DNA of 64,000 bases, from contig NZ_LAKD02000044.1 in the NCBI RefSeq assembly GCF_000968685.2, forward strand, positions 1-64,000, in the 5' to 3' direction. Below are positions 42,845-51,396 of this stretch, in pieces (the stretch's first letter is position 1; the number at the start of each line of letters is the position of its first letter). A model generated the notes under the pieces. It saw only the letters and a program-made list of their open reading frames with translations. It searched no databases and was not told the origin of the DNA. Made by a program: the position numbers and the translations under genes. Source of the stretch: Streptomyces antioxidans. GTDB lineage: Bacteria > Actinomycetota > Actinomycetes > Streptomycetales > Streptomycetaceae.

Positions 42845-43729
42845 ATGACCGTTCTTCCCGCCCGTCGTCTGCTGCTGGTACACGCGCATCCGGACGACGA
42901 GTCGATCAATAACGGCGCGACCATGGCGAAGTACGCCGCCGAGGGCGCACACGTCACCCTGGTGACCTGCACCCTCGGTGAGGAGGGCGAGGTCATCCCG
43001 GCTGACCTCGCGCATCTCGCCGCCGACCGCGACGACGCGCTCGGCCCGCACCGGATCGGCGAACTCGCCGCGGCCATGGACGCCTTGGGGGTCGAGGACC
43101 ACCGCTTCCTGGGCGGGCCGGGCCGCTATCGCGACTCCGGAATGATGGGCGCCCCGCAGAACGACCGGCCGGACTGCTTCTGGCGGGCCGACCTGGACGA
43201 GGCCGCCGGACATCTGGTGGCCGTGATCCGTGAGATCCGTCCCCAGGTCCTCGTGGCGTACGACACCAATGGGGGCTATGGCCACCCCGATCACATCCAG
43301 GCGCACCGGGTGGCGATGCGCGCCGTGGAACTGGCCGCCGATCCCGGCTTCCGCCCCGACCTCGCCGAGCCGCACGACGTCGCGAAGGTCTACTGGAACT
43401 GCGTACCGCGCTCGGCAGTCGAGGAGGGCTTCGCCCGGCTGCGGGCCGCGGGCCGTGACTCCCTCTTCCCCGGCGTCGCCTCGGTGGACGACGTCCCCGG
43501 CGTGGTGGAGGACGCGGACGTCACCGCGTTCATCGACGGCACCCCGCACGCGGCGGCGAAGGCCGCGGCGATGCGCGCCCACGCCAGCCAGATCGCGGTG
43601 GACGGACCCTTCTTCGCGCTCTCCAACGACCTGGGGCAGCCGATGTTCCTCCATGAGCACTACCGGCTCGTCAAGGGCGAGGCCGGGGCGGACCGCGAGG
43701 ACGACCTGTTCGCGGGGGTGACGGCATGA
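42845..43729 (+). CDS. mshB: N-acetyl-1-D-myo-inositol-2-amino-2-deoxy-alpha-D-glucopyranoside deacetylase MshB
   Basis: Removes the acetyl group from GlcNAc-inositol, the second committed step of mycothiol synthesis. The 294-residue protein has the zinc motif AHPDDES (H15, D18) and the second metal/catalytic motif GGYGHPDHIQAHRV, as in the LmbE/PIG-L deacetylases; GPGRYRDSGMMG is typical for MshB. TAGGCT at 42833-42838 lies six bases before ATG 42845, so it is probably leaderless. It overlaps the next gene by ATGA. Confidence 0.95.
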   Translation: MTVLPARRLLLVHAHPDDESINNGATMAKYAAEGAHVTLVTCTLGEEGEVIPADLAHLAADRDDALGPHRIGELAAAMDALGVEDHRFLGGPGRYRDSGMMGAPQNDRPDCFWRADLDEAAGHLVAVIREIRPQVLVAYDTNGGYGHPDHIQAHRVAMRAVELAADPGFRPDLAEPHDVAKVYWNCVPRSAVEEGFARLRAAGRDSLFPGVASVDDVPGVVEDADVTAFIDGTPHAAAKAAAMRAHASQIAVDGPFFALSNDLGQPMFLHEHYRLVKGEAGADREDDLFAGVTA

Positions 43730-44094
43730 CGGCCCCGCGCCTGGGCGGTTACGCCCTGCTCGCCGTGGCCGGGGTGCTCGTCGGCGCCGCGGGCGCGCTG
43801 GTCCAAGCGGCGTGGTTCCCCGGCGGGTTGCTGCTCGCGCTGCTCGCGGTCGCGGGCCTGTGCTACGGCGGCGTGAAGGCCATGGGTGCCCGGATGGGCG
43901 GCGGAGTGCCCGCGGGGGCCTGGACGGTGGCCGTGTTGCTGCTCACTTCCTCCCGCCCGGAAGGGGATTTCCTTTTCGGCGCCGGGCTGGGGTCGTACGC
44001 TTTCCTCCTCGGCGGGATGTTCATCGGTGTGATGTGTGCCACGCTGCCTTTGGTGCCACAACCTCCTGGCCCGCCGGTCCGACTTGGTAAGTGA
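43726..44094 (+). CDS. DUF6113-like membrane protein
   Basis: A 122-residue protein with about four hydrophobic segments. Small-residue packing (GVLVGAAGALVQAAW, GLGSYAFLLGGMFIGVM) is evident. Its ATG overlaps the mshB stop, so it is translationally coupled to mshB. I recall such proteins as constant neighbours of mshB in Streptomyces; the function is unknown. Confidence 0.8.
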   Translation: MTAPRLGGYALLAVAGVLVGAAGALVQAAWFPGGLLLALLAVAGLCYGGVKAMGARMGGGVPAGAWTVAVLLLTSSRPEGDFLFGAGLGSYAFLLGGMFIGVMCATLPLVPQPPGPPVRLGK

Positions 44095-44290
44095 CGTGAC
44101 GTTTATGGCACGACGTCCCCGGCGCTCGGAGGTCCTTCGGGCATACGGCGAAGGGGACGCCTCGGGCGTACCGGATGCGGTGATCCGGCGGCCGTCAAGT
44201 GCGCGTCCGCACCGCCCAGTATGGTGGTGCCGCCGCCGAGCCGCCCGCGCGAGGTCTGACGGGCGGCGGAGCTAACTGGGAGAACCTGCT

Positions 44291-46420
44291 TTGAGCCGTG
44301 AATCTGACAGTTCGTCCTCCGGGCCCCGGGAGGGAAGCGGCGGTGCCGCCTACCCGTCGGGCACCCCGCCGTACGGATCCCGCCAGTACCCCTCGCCGAA
44401 CCCCGCGCAGGAGGCCCCGCAGGGTGCCGCCGAGGACGGGCAGGCGCGTGCCGCGGCCAAGCCGGAGGAACCGAAGACCGAGACCACGCTGACGACCCGG
44501 ATCAAGATCAACATTCCGGGGTCGCGGCCCATCCCGCCGGTGGTGATGCGCACGCCGGTCGCGGAGGACGGCGTGCCCACGCCGCGCTCCGGCGGGGACG
44601 ACGACGCCCCCGAGCGCACCGGCTCCCTGCCCCGGGTCGACTACCCCCCGACGCCCGAGCGCGGGGTGCCGACCGAGCCCGGCGGGGCCAACGAGCCCAC
44701 CGACGGCCGGGAGAGGAAGAGCGGCAAGGGCGACGGCGAGCGGACCAGCGACTGGTTCTCGCCCCGTAAACCCAAGGGCGGCTCGTCGGCCACCGGAAGC
44801 ACCCCGAGGCCACCGGCCCCCGACACCACGCAGGGGTTTCCGGCGCCCGACACCACTCAGGGCTTCCCGGTGCCGCAGCAGGGCGGCGGCCCGGTCACCG
44901 ATCTGCCGTACTTCACCGACGCCCAGTCCCCGTCCGGCCACCCCGAGCCGTCCGGGCCCACCACCGGCCCGGTCACCGGCGACATGTACCTGCCGCCGTC
45001 CGGCCCCGGTGCGGGCCCGCGCGGCGGCGATCCGCTGGCCCCGCCCGGGCCCGGCCCCGCGGGCGGTCTGTACGGCGGTGACCCGCAGACGCCTCCGGGC
45101 GGAGTGGGCCCGCTGGCCGGGGGAGGCCCCGGCGGCCAGCCGCCGACCCCGCCGGGCGGCTCGCCGCTGTCCGGCAGCCTCGGCGCCACCACCGGCGTGG
45201 GACCGCTGAGCGGCCCCGGGGCGCGGCCCGCGGACGGCCCCGGAGCCGATCCGTCAGCGTCGCTGTTCCGCGATCCCGAGCCCACCCCGACCGGCGGGGT
45301 GCCGCCGGAGCCGATCTCCAGCGACACGCTGGTCAGCGGGGTGCCCGTGGTGCCCTCGGCCGGGGGCCGGGCCAAGCCGCCGTCCCCGCCCGTCCCGGGC
45401 GGCCCGGGGGCCCCGGCGCCCGGCGGCGACAGCGCCCCGGCGCCGTCCGCCCCGAAGGCCGGCAAGCCCAAGAAGAAGGGCCGGTCCAAGGTCGTCATGG
45501 CCGGGGGCCTGCTGTTCGTGATCGCGGCCGGTGCCTACGCGGCCGGTCTGGTGATGAACCACGCGGATGTGCCGAACGGCACCACCGTCCTCGGCGTCGA
45601 CATCGGCGGCACCTCCAAGCAGGCCGCCATCGACAAGCTGGACACCGAGCTGGGCAAGCGCACCACCGCCCCGCTGACGGTGTCGGTCGACGGCCAGGAC
45701 AAGGAGATCAAGCCCTCCGTGGCGGGCCTGGCGCTCGACACCGAGACCACGGTCCGTAACGTCGCGGGCCGGGACTACAACCCGGTCACCGTGATCGGCT
45801 CGCTCTTCGGCGGCACCCATGAGGCCGAACCGGCGGTCACCGTGGACGAGGAGAAGCTGCGGGACGCCCTGGAGCGGCTCGCGGGCAACTCCGGCACGGC
45901 CCGCGAGGGCGGCATCAGCTTCGCCACCGGCAAGGCCGTTCCGGTGTACGGCAAGGAGGGCAAGGGGCTGGACGTGGACAAGGCGGTCAAGGCCGTCTCG
46001 GACGGGTTCCAGCTGCGCGCGGAGACCGGGCAGAACAAGGCCATCACGCTGCCGGTCACCGTCAAGCGCCCCACGGTCAGCAAGGCCGAGGTGGACCGGA
46101 AGCTGAAGTCCTTCGCCGAGCCCGCGATGTCGGGGCTGGTCACGGTCCAGACGGACGCCCAGCACTCGATCCAGTTCGGCCCGGACAAGTCGCTGCCGAA
46201 GATCCTCTCCATGCGGGTGGTCGACGGCAAGCTGGTGGAGCACTACGACCTGACCGTCCTCAAGCAGCTCTACGGCAGCACCTTCGACGGCGTGCTGCTC
46301 GAGCGGGGCGACGGCTCCAAGAAGCCCGTCACCCCGGAGGACGTGGAGTCGGCGCTGCGCCAGGCGCTGCTCGGCAAGACGCCCAGCGAGCGCGTCAGCG
46401 TCGTCGGCAAGGACAACTGA
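44291..46420 (+). CDS. Single-pass envelope protein with YoaR/PG_binding_4 domains
   Basis: A 709-residue protein. The TTG start has GGGAG eight bases upstream. The N-terminal 390 residues are a Pro/Gly-rich disordered cytoplasmic segment with a perfect 9-residue repeat APDTTQGFP. A membrane helix follows at about 402-420 (VVMAGGLLFVIAAGAYAAGL). The outer part has two putative peptidoglycan-binding (PG_binding_4) domains, with GVDIGGTSKQAAIDKLDTEL and VTVKRPTVSKAEVDRKLKSF at their cores. The VanW domain that often follows is absent. It may be a cell-wall sensor or scaffold; the large cytoplasmic part has no catalytic motif. Confidence 0.82.
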   Translation: MSRESDSSSSGPREGSGGAAYPSGTPPYGSRQYPSPNPAQEAPQGAAEDGQARAAAKPEEPKTETTLTTRIKINIPGSRPIPPVVMRTPVAEDGVPTPRSGGDDDAPERTGSLPRVDYPPTPERGVPTEPGGANEPTDGRERKSGKGDGERTSDWFSPRKPKGGSSATGSTPRPPAPDTTQGFPAPDTTQGFPVPQQGGGPVTDLPYFTDAQSPSGHPEPSGPTTGPVTGDMYLPPSGPGAGPRGGDPLAPPGPGPAGGLYGGDPQTPPGGVGPLAGGGPGGQPPTPPGGSPLSGSLGATTGVGPLSGPGARPADGPGADPSASLFRDPEPTPTGGVPPEPISSDTLVSGVPVVPSAGGRAKPPSPPVPGGPGAPAPGGDSAPAPSAPKAGKPKKKGRSKVVMAGGLLFVIAAGAYAAGLVMNHADVPNGTTVLGVDIGGTSKQAAIDKLDTELGKRTTAPLTVSVDGQDKEIKPSVAGLALDTETTVRNVAGRDYNPVTVIGSLFGGTHEAEPAVTVDEEKLRDALERLAGNSGTAREGGISFATGKAVPVYGKEGKGLDVDKAVKAVSDGFQLRAETGQNKAITLPVTVKRPTVSKAEVDRKLKSFAEPAMSGLVTVQTDAQHSIQFGPDKSLPKILSMRVVDGKLVEHYDLTVLKQLYGSTFDGVLLERGDGSKKPVTPEDVESALRQALLGKTPSERVSVVGKDN

Positions 46421-46447
46421 CCGGCCCGTCACGCGCGGTCGGACGAC

Positions 46448-46479
46448 GCGGCCCCCGCCCGGCACCGGGCGGGGGCCGC
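46448..46479 (+). terminator. Stem-loop terminator after the envelope protein gene
   Basis: GCGGCCCCCGCCCGG (46448-46462) pairs with CCGGGCGGGGGCCGC (46465-46479), realistically a 13-bp stem with a 6-base loop, 28 bases after the stop. Confidence 0.75.
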
Positions 46480-46559
46480 GGTGCGTCCGCCGGGTCGTCC
46501 CGTGCCCTCCCGGGCCGTGTCGCGCCCGCGGGGCGCCGGGGCGCGTCATGCCCCGACCC

Positions 46560-46573
46560 ATGACATCTGTCAT
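46560..46573. promoter_or_regulatory. Palindrome upstream of the ABC-2 exporter operon
   Basis: ATGACA and TGTCAT form a perfect inverted repeat with a 2-base centre, 60 bases before the ATPase start. A related GTCAC...CTGACA lies just downstream. It is a plausible site for the NarL/DesR-type response regulator encoded in the same operon. Confidence 0.5.
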
Positions 46574-46633
46574 CCCCAGGTCACGACCGCTGACACTGCC
46601 GCCCACACCCCTCCCTCGGCCAGTCTTATGGCC

Positions 46634-47599
46634 ATGACCGCAACGACCGCTGTTTCCGCCCCCGGCACCGGGGCCGCCGCCACGGGCGCCCCGCCCGTGG
46701 TCCGCTTCGAGAAGGTGAACAAGGCCTACGGCAATGTGCGCGCCGTGGCCGATCTCGATCTCACCCTGTACCCGGGGGAGACCGTGGCCCTGCTGGGCCC
46801 CAACGGCGCCGGTAAGTCCTCCAGCCTCGATCTGCTGCTCGGCCTGCGCCACCCCGACTCCGGCCGGGTGGAGGTCTTCGGCACCACCCCGCGGCAGGCC
46901 ATCATCCGCGGCCGGGTCGGCGCGATGCTGCAGAGCGGCGCCCTGATGGAGGAGGTGACGGTCCGCGAGCTGGTGGGGCTGGCGTCCGATCTGCACCCCA
47001 AGGGCTACCCGGTGGACGAGGTGCTGGAGCGGGCGGGGATCTCCGAGATCGCCTCCCGCAAGGTGAACAAGCTCTCCGGCGGTCAGGAGCAGCGGGTGCG
47101 CTTCGCCTTCGCCACCGCCGGGGCCTCCGATCTGATCGTGCTGGACGAGCCCACCACCGGTATGGACGTCTCGTCCCGGCAGACCTTCTGGGGCTCGATG
47201 CGGGAGCAGGCGAAGCAGGGCCGCGCCATCCTGTTCGCCACCCACTACCTCGAAGAGGCCGACACCATCGCCGACCGGGTGATCGTGCTGCACCGCGGCC
47301 GGGTGCTGGCCGACGGCTCCTCGGCCGAGATCAAGGCGATGGCCGGGGCCCGCCGGATCTCCTTCGAGCTGGACGGGCCGGTGGAGGAGCGGGCGCTGCG
47401 CGCACTGCCCGCGCTGACCGAGATCGACATCTCGGGGCGTACCGTACGGATACGGTCCACCGACGCGGACGCGACCGTCCACGCGGTGTACGGGCTCGGG
47501 CTCTATCCGCTCGGGCTCGAGGTCACCGGCCTCGGCCTGGAGCAGGCGTTCCTCGCCATCACCGACGCCGCGGCGGCAGTTGAGGAGTCCGCACGATGA
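46634..47599 (+). CDS. ABC transporter ATP-binding protein (drug/lipid exporter type)
   Basis: A 321-residue ATPase of the DrrA/CcmA kind. Walker A GPNGAGKS is at 55-62, the signature is LSGGQEQRVRFA and Walker B is LIVLDEPTTGMD. The C-terminal half carries the DUF4162-like extension common to antibiotic-resistance ATPases. CAGTCT (46621-46626) seven bases before ATG 46634 may be a leaderless -10; an ATG two codons earlier is possible. It is the first gene of an exporter-kinase-regulator operon. Confidence 0.92.
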   Translation: MTATTAVSAPGTGAAATGAPPVVRFEKVNKAYGNVRAVADLDLTLYPGETVALLGPNGAGKSSSLDLLLGLRHPDSGRVEVFGTTPRQAIIRGRVGAMLQSGALMEEVTVRELVGLASDLHPKGYPVDEVLERAGISEIASRKVNKLSGGQEQRVRFAFATAGASDLIVLDEPTTGMDVSSRQTFWGSMREQAKQGRAILFATHYLEEADTIADRVIVLHRGRVLADGSSAEIKAMAGARRISFELDGPVEERALRALPALTEIDISGRTVRIRSTDADATVHAVYGLGLYPLGLEVTGLGLEQAFLAITDAAAAVEESAR

Positions 47600-48339
47600 A
47601 GACGCTGGTCAAGCTGGAGATCGCGCGGACCCTGCGCAATCGCAAGTTCATGTTCTTCACCGTCATCTACCCGTCCGTGCTCTTCCTGATGATCGCGGGC
47701 AGCAGCGACGCCCACGACCGGGTGCCCGGCAGCCGGCTGTCGATGCCGCTCTACTACATGGTCGCGATGGCCTCCTTCGGAGCGCTGACCGTCGTACTGA
47801 TGGGCAACAGCGAGCGGATCGCCAAGGAGCGCGAGGGCGGCTGGACCCGCCAGCTGCGGCTCACCCGGCTGCCCGGGCGCGGCTATGTGGCGGCCAAGAT
47901 CGCCGCCGGGGCGGTGGCCACCCTGCCGTCGATCGTGATCGTCTTCATCGTGGCCGCCGTCGCCAAGGGCATCCGGCTGGACGCCGTCTGGGAGTGGCCC
48001 GCGCTGACCGTGGCGATCTGGGCGGGCTCCCTGGTCTTCGCGGCGCTCGGGGTGGCGATCGGCTATCTGGCGAGCGGGGACGCGGTACGCCCGCTGACGA
48101 TGATCATCTACTTCGGGCTGTCGATCCTCGGCGGGCTGTGGGGGCCCACCACGTCGTATCCCGACTGGCTGAAGAACATCGGCGACAACCTGCCCACCCA
48201 CGCCTACACCGCGCTCGGCCAGGCGATCGAGCTGGGCAGCGCCCCGCACGCCAAGGACGTGGCGCTGCTCATCGGCTACCTCGTGCTCTTCGCGGGCGGC
48301 GCGGCATGGCTGTACCGCAAGGACACCCGTAAGGCGTGA
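47596..48339 (+). CDS. ABC-2 type transporter permease
   Basis: A 247-residue membrane partner of the preceding ATPase, with six hydrophobic segments. The NRKFMFFTVIYPSVLFLMI start and an ABC-2 signature near IIYFGLSILGGLWGPTTSYP are visible. Its ATG overlaps the ATPase stop by 4 bases. Exported substrates of such pairs include antibiotics and envelope lipids; regulation by the downstream two-component system suggests an envelope-stress or antibiotic response. Confidence 0.92.
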   Translation: MKTLVKLEIARTLRNRKFMFFTVIYPSVLFLMIAGSSDAHDRVPGSRLSMPLYYMVAMASFGALTVVLMGNSERIAKEREGGWTRQLRLTRLPGRGYVAAKIAAGAVATLPSIVIVFIVAAVAKGIRLDAVWEWPALTVAIWAGSLVFAALGVAIGYLASGDAVRPLTMIIYFGLSILGGLWGPTTSYPDWLKNIGDNLPTHAYTALGQAIELGSAPHAKDVALLIGYLVLFAGGAAWLYRKDTRKA

Positions 48340-48423
48340 AGGAAGCCGTAAGGCATAAAGGAAGCCGTGAGGCACAGAGGAAGCCGTGAGGCACAGAGGC
48401 ACTAAAGGAAGCCGTAAGGCATG
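48332..48423. repeat. Four-unit tandem repeat anchored on the permease stop codon
   Basis: The last codons CGTAAGGCG and TGA are followed by GGAAGCCGTAAGGC-type units starting at 48341, 48360, 48379 and 48407 (periods 19, 19, 28). A smaller direct repeat, GAGGCGTGATCC, follows. This fills most of the gap before the kinase gene. Confidence 0.75.
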
Positions 48424-48478
48424 ACCGAGGGTGTGCCCCGAGGCGTGATCCGAGGCGTGATCCAAGGAGAGAAGAACC

Positions 48479-49750
48479 ATGGCTGACCGGGCCGAACGGA
48501 CCGACGGCGATCCGGAAGTCCGCCCCGCCGGGCGCCGCCGCCCGACCTGGTGGGCCGACGCGATGGCGTACGACGACGAGAAGGACCAGGTGGTCCCCAT
48601 CGGGCAGGGCCCAGAGAACCGTCGGCAGGCCCTGGTCAAGCTGATGTGGATCGCCATCTGGATGGGCTATATGGGCGCACCGGTGAGCGATCTCCTGGGC
48701 GGCGACCACACCGTCCCCGCCACCGTGGGCGGCGGGGTCGGCCTGCTGGCCTTCGTCGCCGTCTATCTGATGCTGGTCTTCCGGCACACCGGGCGGGCGC
48801 TGAGCCGGGTCACGATCCTCGGGGCGCTGGGCACGATCTGCGGGCTCGCCGCCGTTCTCACCCTCACCATGGGCGACGACTGGCTGGTGCTCTCGGTCTA
48901 TGTGTCCGTCGCCTTCGGGGCGGTGCTGCCGCTGCGGCTCTCGGGGTGGGCGATCCCGCTGAACACGGCGTTCATGGTGGGCATCGGGATGCTGGTGCGC
49001 GGTTCGCACGGGCTGGTGTCCGCCCTGGTCATCCCCTCGCTGCTCGGCGGCTTCGCGATGAGCGCGGTGGGGCAGATGGTCCGCACCACCCGGGCGCTGC
49101 GCGCCGCCCGCGCCACCGTGGCCCAGCTCGCCGCCAATGAGGAGCGGCTGCGGCTCGCCCGCGATCTGCACGATCTGCTGGGCCACTCGCTCTCGCTGAT
49201 CACGCTCAAGAGCGAGCTGGCGGGCCGGATGCTGCCCGACAAGCCCGAGCAGGCGGCGCGTCAGGTGGCCGATATCGAGCGGGTCAGCCGTCAGGCGCTG
49301 GTGGACGTCAGGGAAGCGGTCAGCGGCTTTCGGCGCCCCACCCTGGAGGCCGAGGTCGCCGGGGCCCGTACCGCCCTCGCCGCCGGGGGCATCGCCGCCG
49401 ATCTGAGCCGGGCCGGCAGCCACCACCCCGACCTTCCGTCCGACCAGGAGGGCGCGCTGGCCTGGGCGCTGCGCGAGGCGGTCACCAACGTGGTGCGGCA
49501 CAGCGGGGCGCGGCGCTGTGTGGTGACGCTCGACGAGCTCGGCGACGAGCTGCGCCTGACGGTCACGGACGACGGCCGCGGGGCGACCGGTCCGCACGGC
49601 AATGGGCTCACCGGGCTGGCCGAGCGGCTCCAGCTGGCCGACGGACGACTGGAGACCGGCCCCGGCGAGCGCGGCGGCTTCACCCTCCGCGCCCTGGTCC
49701 CGCTCTCCCGCGGCGCCCGAGTGGAGCTGCCCTCGCGGGCCGCGCCGTAG
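48479..49750 (+). CDS. Sensor histidine kinase (HisKA_3, DesK/NarX-like)
   Basis: A 423-residue membrane kinase. Five or so hydrophobic segments lie between about 50 and 205. The phosphoacceptor helix ARDLHDLLGHSLSLITLKSE carries the conserved His. The ATPase domain has the N box EAVTNVVRHSGA and TDDGRGATGPHGNGLTGLAER. No large extracytoplasmic sensor is present, so it likely senses the membrane or its transporter. GGAGAGAAG precedes the ATG. With the next gene it forms a two-component system that probably controls the ABC exporter. Confidence 0.93.
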   Translation: MADRAERTDGDPEVRPAGRRRPTWWADAMAYDDEKDQVVPIGQGPENRRQALVKLMWIAIWMGYMGAPVSDLLGGDHTVPATVGGGVGLLAFVAVYLMLVFRHTGRALSRVTILGALGTICGLAAVLTLTMGDDWLVLSVYVSVAFGAVLPLRLSGWAIPLNTAFMVGIGMLVRGSHGLVSALVIPSLLGGFAMSAVGQMVRTTRALRAARATVAQLAANEERLRLARDLHDLLGHSLSLITLKSELAGRMLPDKPEQAARQVADIERVSRQALVDVREAVSGFRRPTLEAEVAGARTALAAGGIAADLSRAGSHHPDLPSDQEGALAWALREAVTNVVRHSGARRCVVTLDELGDELRLTVTDDGRGATGPHGNGLTGLAERLQLADGRLETGPGERGGFTLRALVPLSRGARVELPSRAAP

Positions 49751-49817
49751 CGTGACCGCTTCCCCGGCGGGCGGTCCGGGGATCACGGCCGCCGGGGGAG
49801 CGGCTACGCTGCGGGGC

Positions 49818-50423
49818 GTGATCCGGGTACTGCTGGCCGAGGACCAGTCCATGGTGCGGGAGGCGCTGGCCGCGCTCCTCGGGCTCGACGACGAGATCGA
49901 GGTCATCGCGCAGGTGGCCCGCGGTGACGAGGTCGTGGACGCCGCCCGTACCCATCGCCCCGATGTGGCCCTGCTGGACATCGAGATGCCCGGTATGAGC
50001 GGTATCGAGGCCGCCGCCGCACTGCACCGGGCCGAGTCCGGGATCCGGATCGTGATCCTGACCACTTTCGGCCGCCCCGGCTATCTGCGCCGCGCCATGG
50101 AGTCCGGCGCCGACGCCTTCCTGGTCAAGGACGCCCCGGCGGCGCAGCTCGCGGACGCGATACGGCGGGTGCTGCACGGGGAGCGGGTGATCGACCCCAC
50201 GCTGGCCGCCGCCGCGCTCGTGGACGGGGCCAGCCCGCTGACCGCGCGGGAGCGCCAGGTGCTGGGCGCCTCGGCGGACGGCTCGACCAACGCGGAGCTG
50301 GCCCGCGCGCTGAACCTGTCGCCGGGCACGGTCCGCAACTACCTCTCCACGGCCATCCAGAAGACCGCCGCCCGCAACCGCGCCGACGCCGTCCGCATCG
50401 CCCGCGACAAGGGCTGGCTGTGA
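49818..50423 (+). CDS. NarL/FixJ-family response regulator
   Basis: A 201-residue regulator. The receiver domain begins MIRVLLAEDQSMVREALAAL and has the phosphoacceptor in VALLDIEMPG (about Asp54) and VKD further on. The LuxR-type helix-turn-helix is LTARERQVLGASADGSTNAE then LARALNLSPGTVRNYL. GTG 49818 has no ribosome site, but TACGCT at 49805-49810 lies seven bases upstream, so besides read-through from the kinase gene it can be made from its own leaderless transcript. The likely target is the palindrome at 46560. Confidence 0.94.
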   Translation: MIRVLLAEDQSMVREALAALLGLDDEIEVIAQVARGDEVVDAARTHRPDVALLDIEMPGMSGIEAAAALHRAESGIRIVILTTFGRPGYLRRAMESGADAFLVKDAPAAQLADAIRRVLHGERVIDPTLAAAALVDGASPLTARERQVLGASADGSTNAELARALNLSPGTVRNYLSTAIQKTAARNRADAVRIARDKGWL

Positions 50424-50541
50424 CGGCCAGGCACGGGGCCGCGCCGGGGTGCGGCTCCGCCCCGCCGTGGGCGCGACCGGCCACGGCGCCGCGGCGGACG
50501 ACCGACGGCGGGTCGGGGCGGCGGGTCCGGCGGCGGAGCGC

Positions 50542-51378
50542 TCAGTTCAGCATCGCGCGGGCGGCGCGGGCCTGGCGGCGTATCGTCTCGGCGGCGTCGG
50601 GCTCCACCGCCGCCACGACCTCCGCGTAGTCCTCCAGCTCCTTGGCGCCGGTCAGGAACTCGCCCCGCTCCACGAGGAGTTTGGCCCGCTCGTAGCGCAG
50701 CTCGGCCGGGTGGCTGGGCAGCAGCAGGGACAGCTCCAGCGCCCAGAGCCGGACATCGGTGCGCTCCGGGCGGGCGGCCGCCCAGGCGCGGATGTTGTTG
50801 AGGATCCGCAGCACGATGTCCAGTGGCCCGGCCGGGGTCAGCATCGACGGTGAGAGCGGGACGCCGGTGGCCCCCGACACCAGCGTCGCCGCGTCCTCGG
50901 CGGACAGCGGCCGTCCGCCGTCGAACGGGTCGGCCAGCACATGGCCGCCGTAAGGATCCCCGAAACCCACCACGAAGTGGCCCGGCAGCCCCACCCCGTA
51001 CACCGGCGCGCCCGCCCGCCGCGCCACCTCCATCCACACCACGGACAGCAGGATCGGCAGCCCGCGGCGGCGCCGCAGCACCTGGTGGAGGAGCGAGGAC
51101 TCCAGCCGCCGGTAGTCGGCCGGGCCGCCGTGGAAGCCATGGCGCTCACCGAGGAGGCGGGCCAGCGCGGCGGCCCAGTCCTCGGGGCCGCCGGGGGAGA
51201 AGGGGAGCTGACCGGCCAGCCGGTCCAGCTCGATCTGCGCTTCGTCGATTCCGGTCTCGTCCAGGCCGGGGTCGGCCTCCATGCCCACCAGCAGGCACAG
51301 CAGCGCCAGATCGGGGCGCTCTTCGCGGGCCGCGTCGGCGAACCAGCGGCGGCGGGAGACGTCGTTCATCCGTGGCAT
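50542..51378 (-). CDS. SirB1/transglutaminase-like family protein
   Basis: A 278-residue cytoplasmic protein. The SirB1 N-terminal transglutaminase-like domain includes RRRGLPILLSVVWMEVARRA and VYGVGLPGHFVVGF, where His is kept but the usual catalytic Cys is a Ser or Val, so it is probably not an active transglutaminase. The C-terminal part (about 190-278) is a TPR-like helical region (LLPSHPAELRYERAKLLVER). It is convergent with the response regulator gene. The function is unknown. Confidence 0.85.
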   Translation of the reverse strand: MPRMNDVSRRRWFADAAREERPDLALLCLLVGMEADPGLDETGIDEAQIELDRLAGQLPFSPGGPEDWAAALARLLGERHGFHGGPADYRRLESSLLHQVLRRRRGLPILLSVVWMEVARRAGAPVYGVGLPGHFVVGFGDPYGGHVLADPFDGGRPLSAEDAATLVSGATGVPLSPSMLTPAGPLDIVLRILNNIRAWAAARPERTDVRLWALELSLLLPSHPAELRYERAKLLVERGEFLTGAKELEDYAEVVAAVEPDAAETIRRQARAARAMLN

Positions 51379-51396
51379 AGCCGCCTCGTACCCTGC

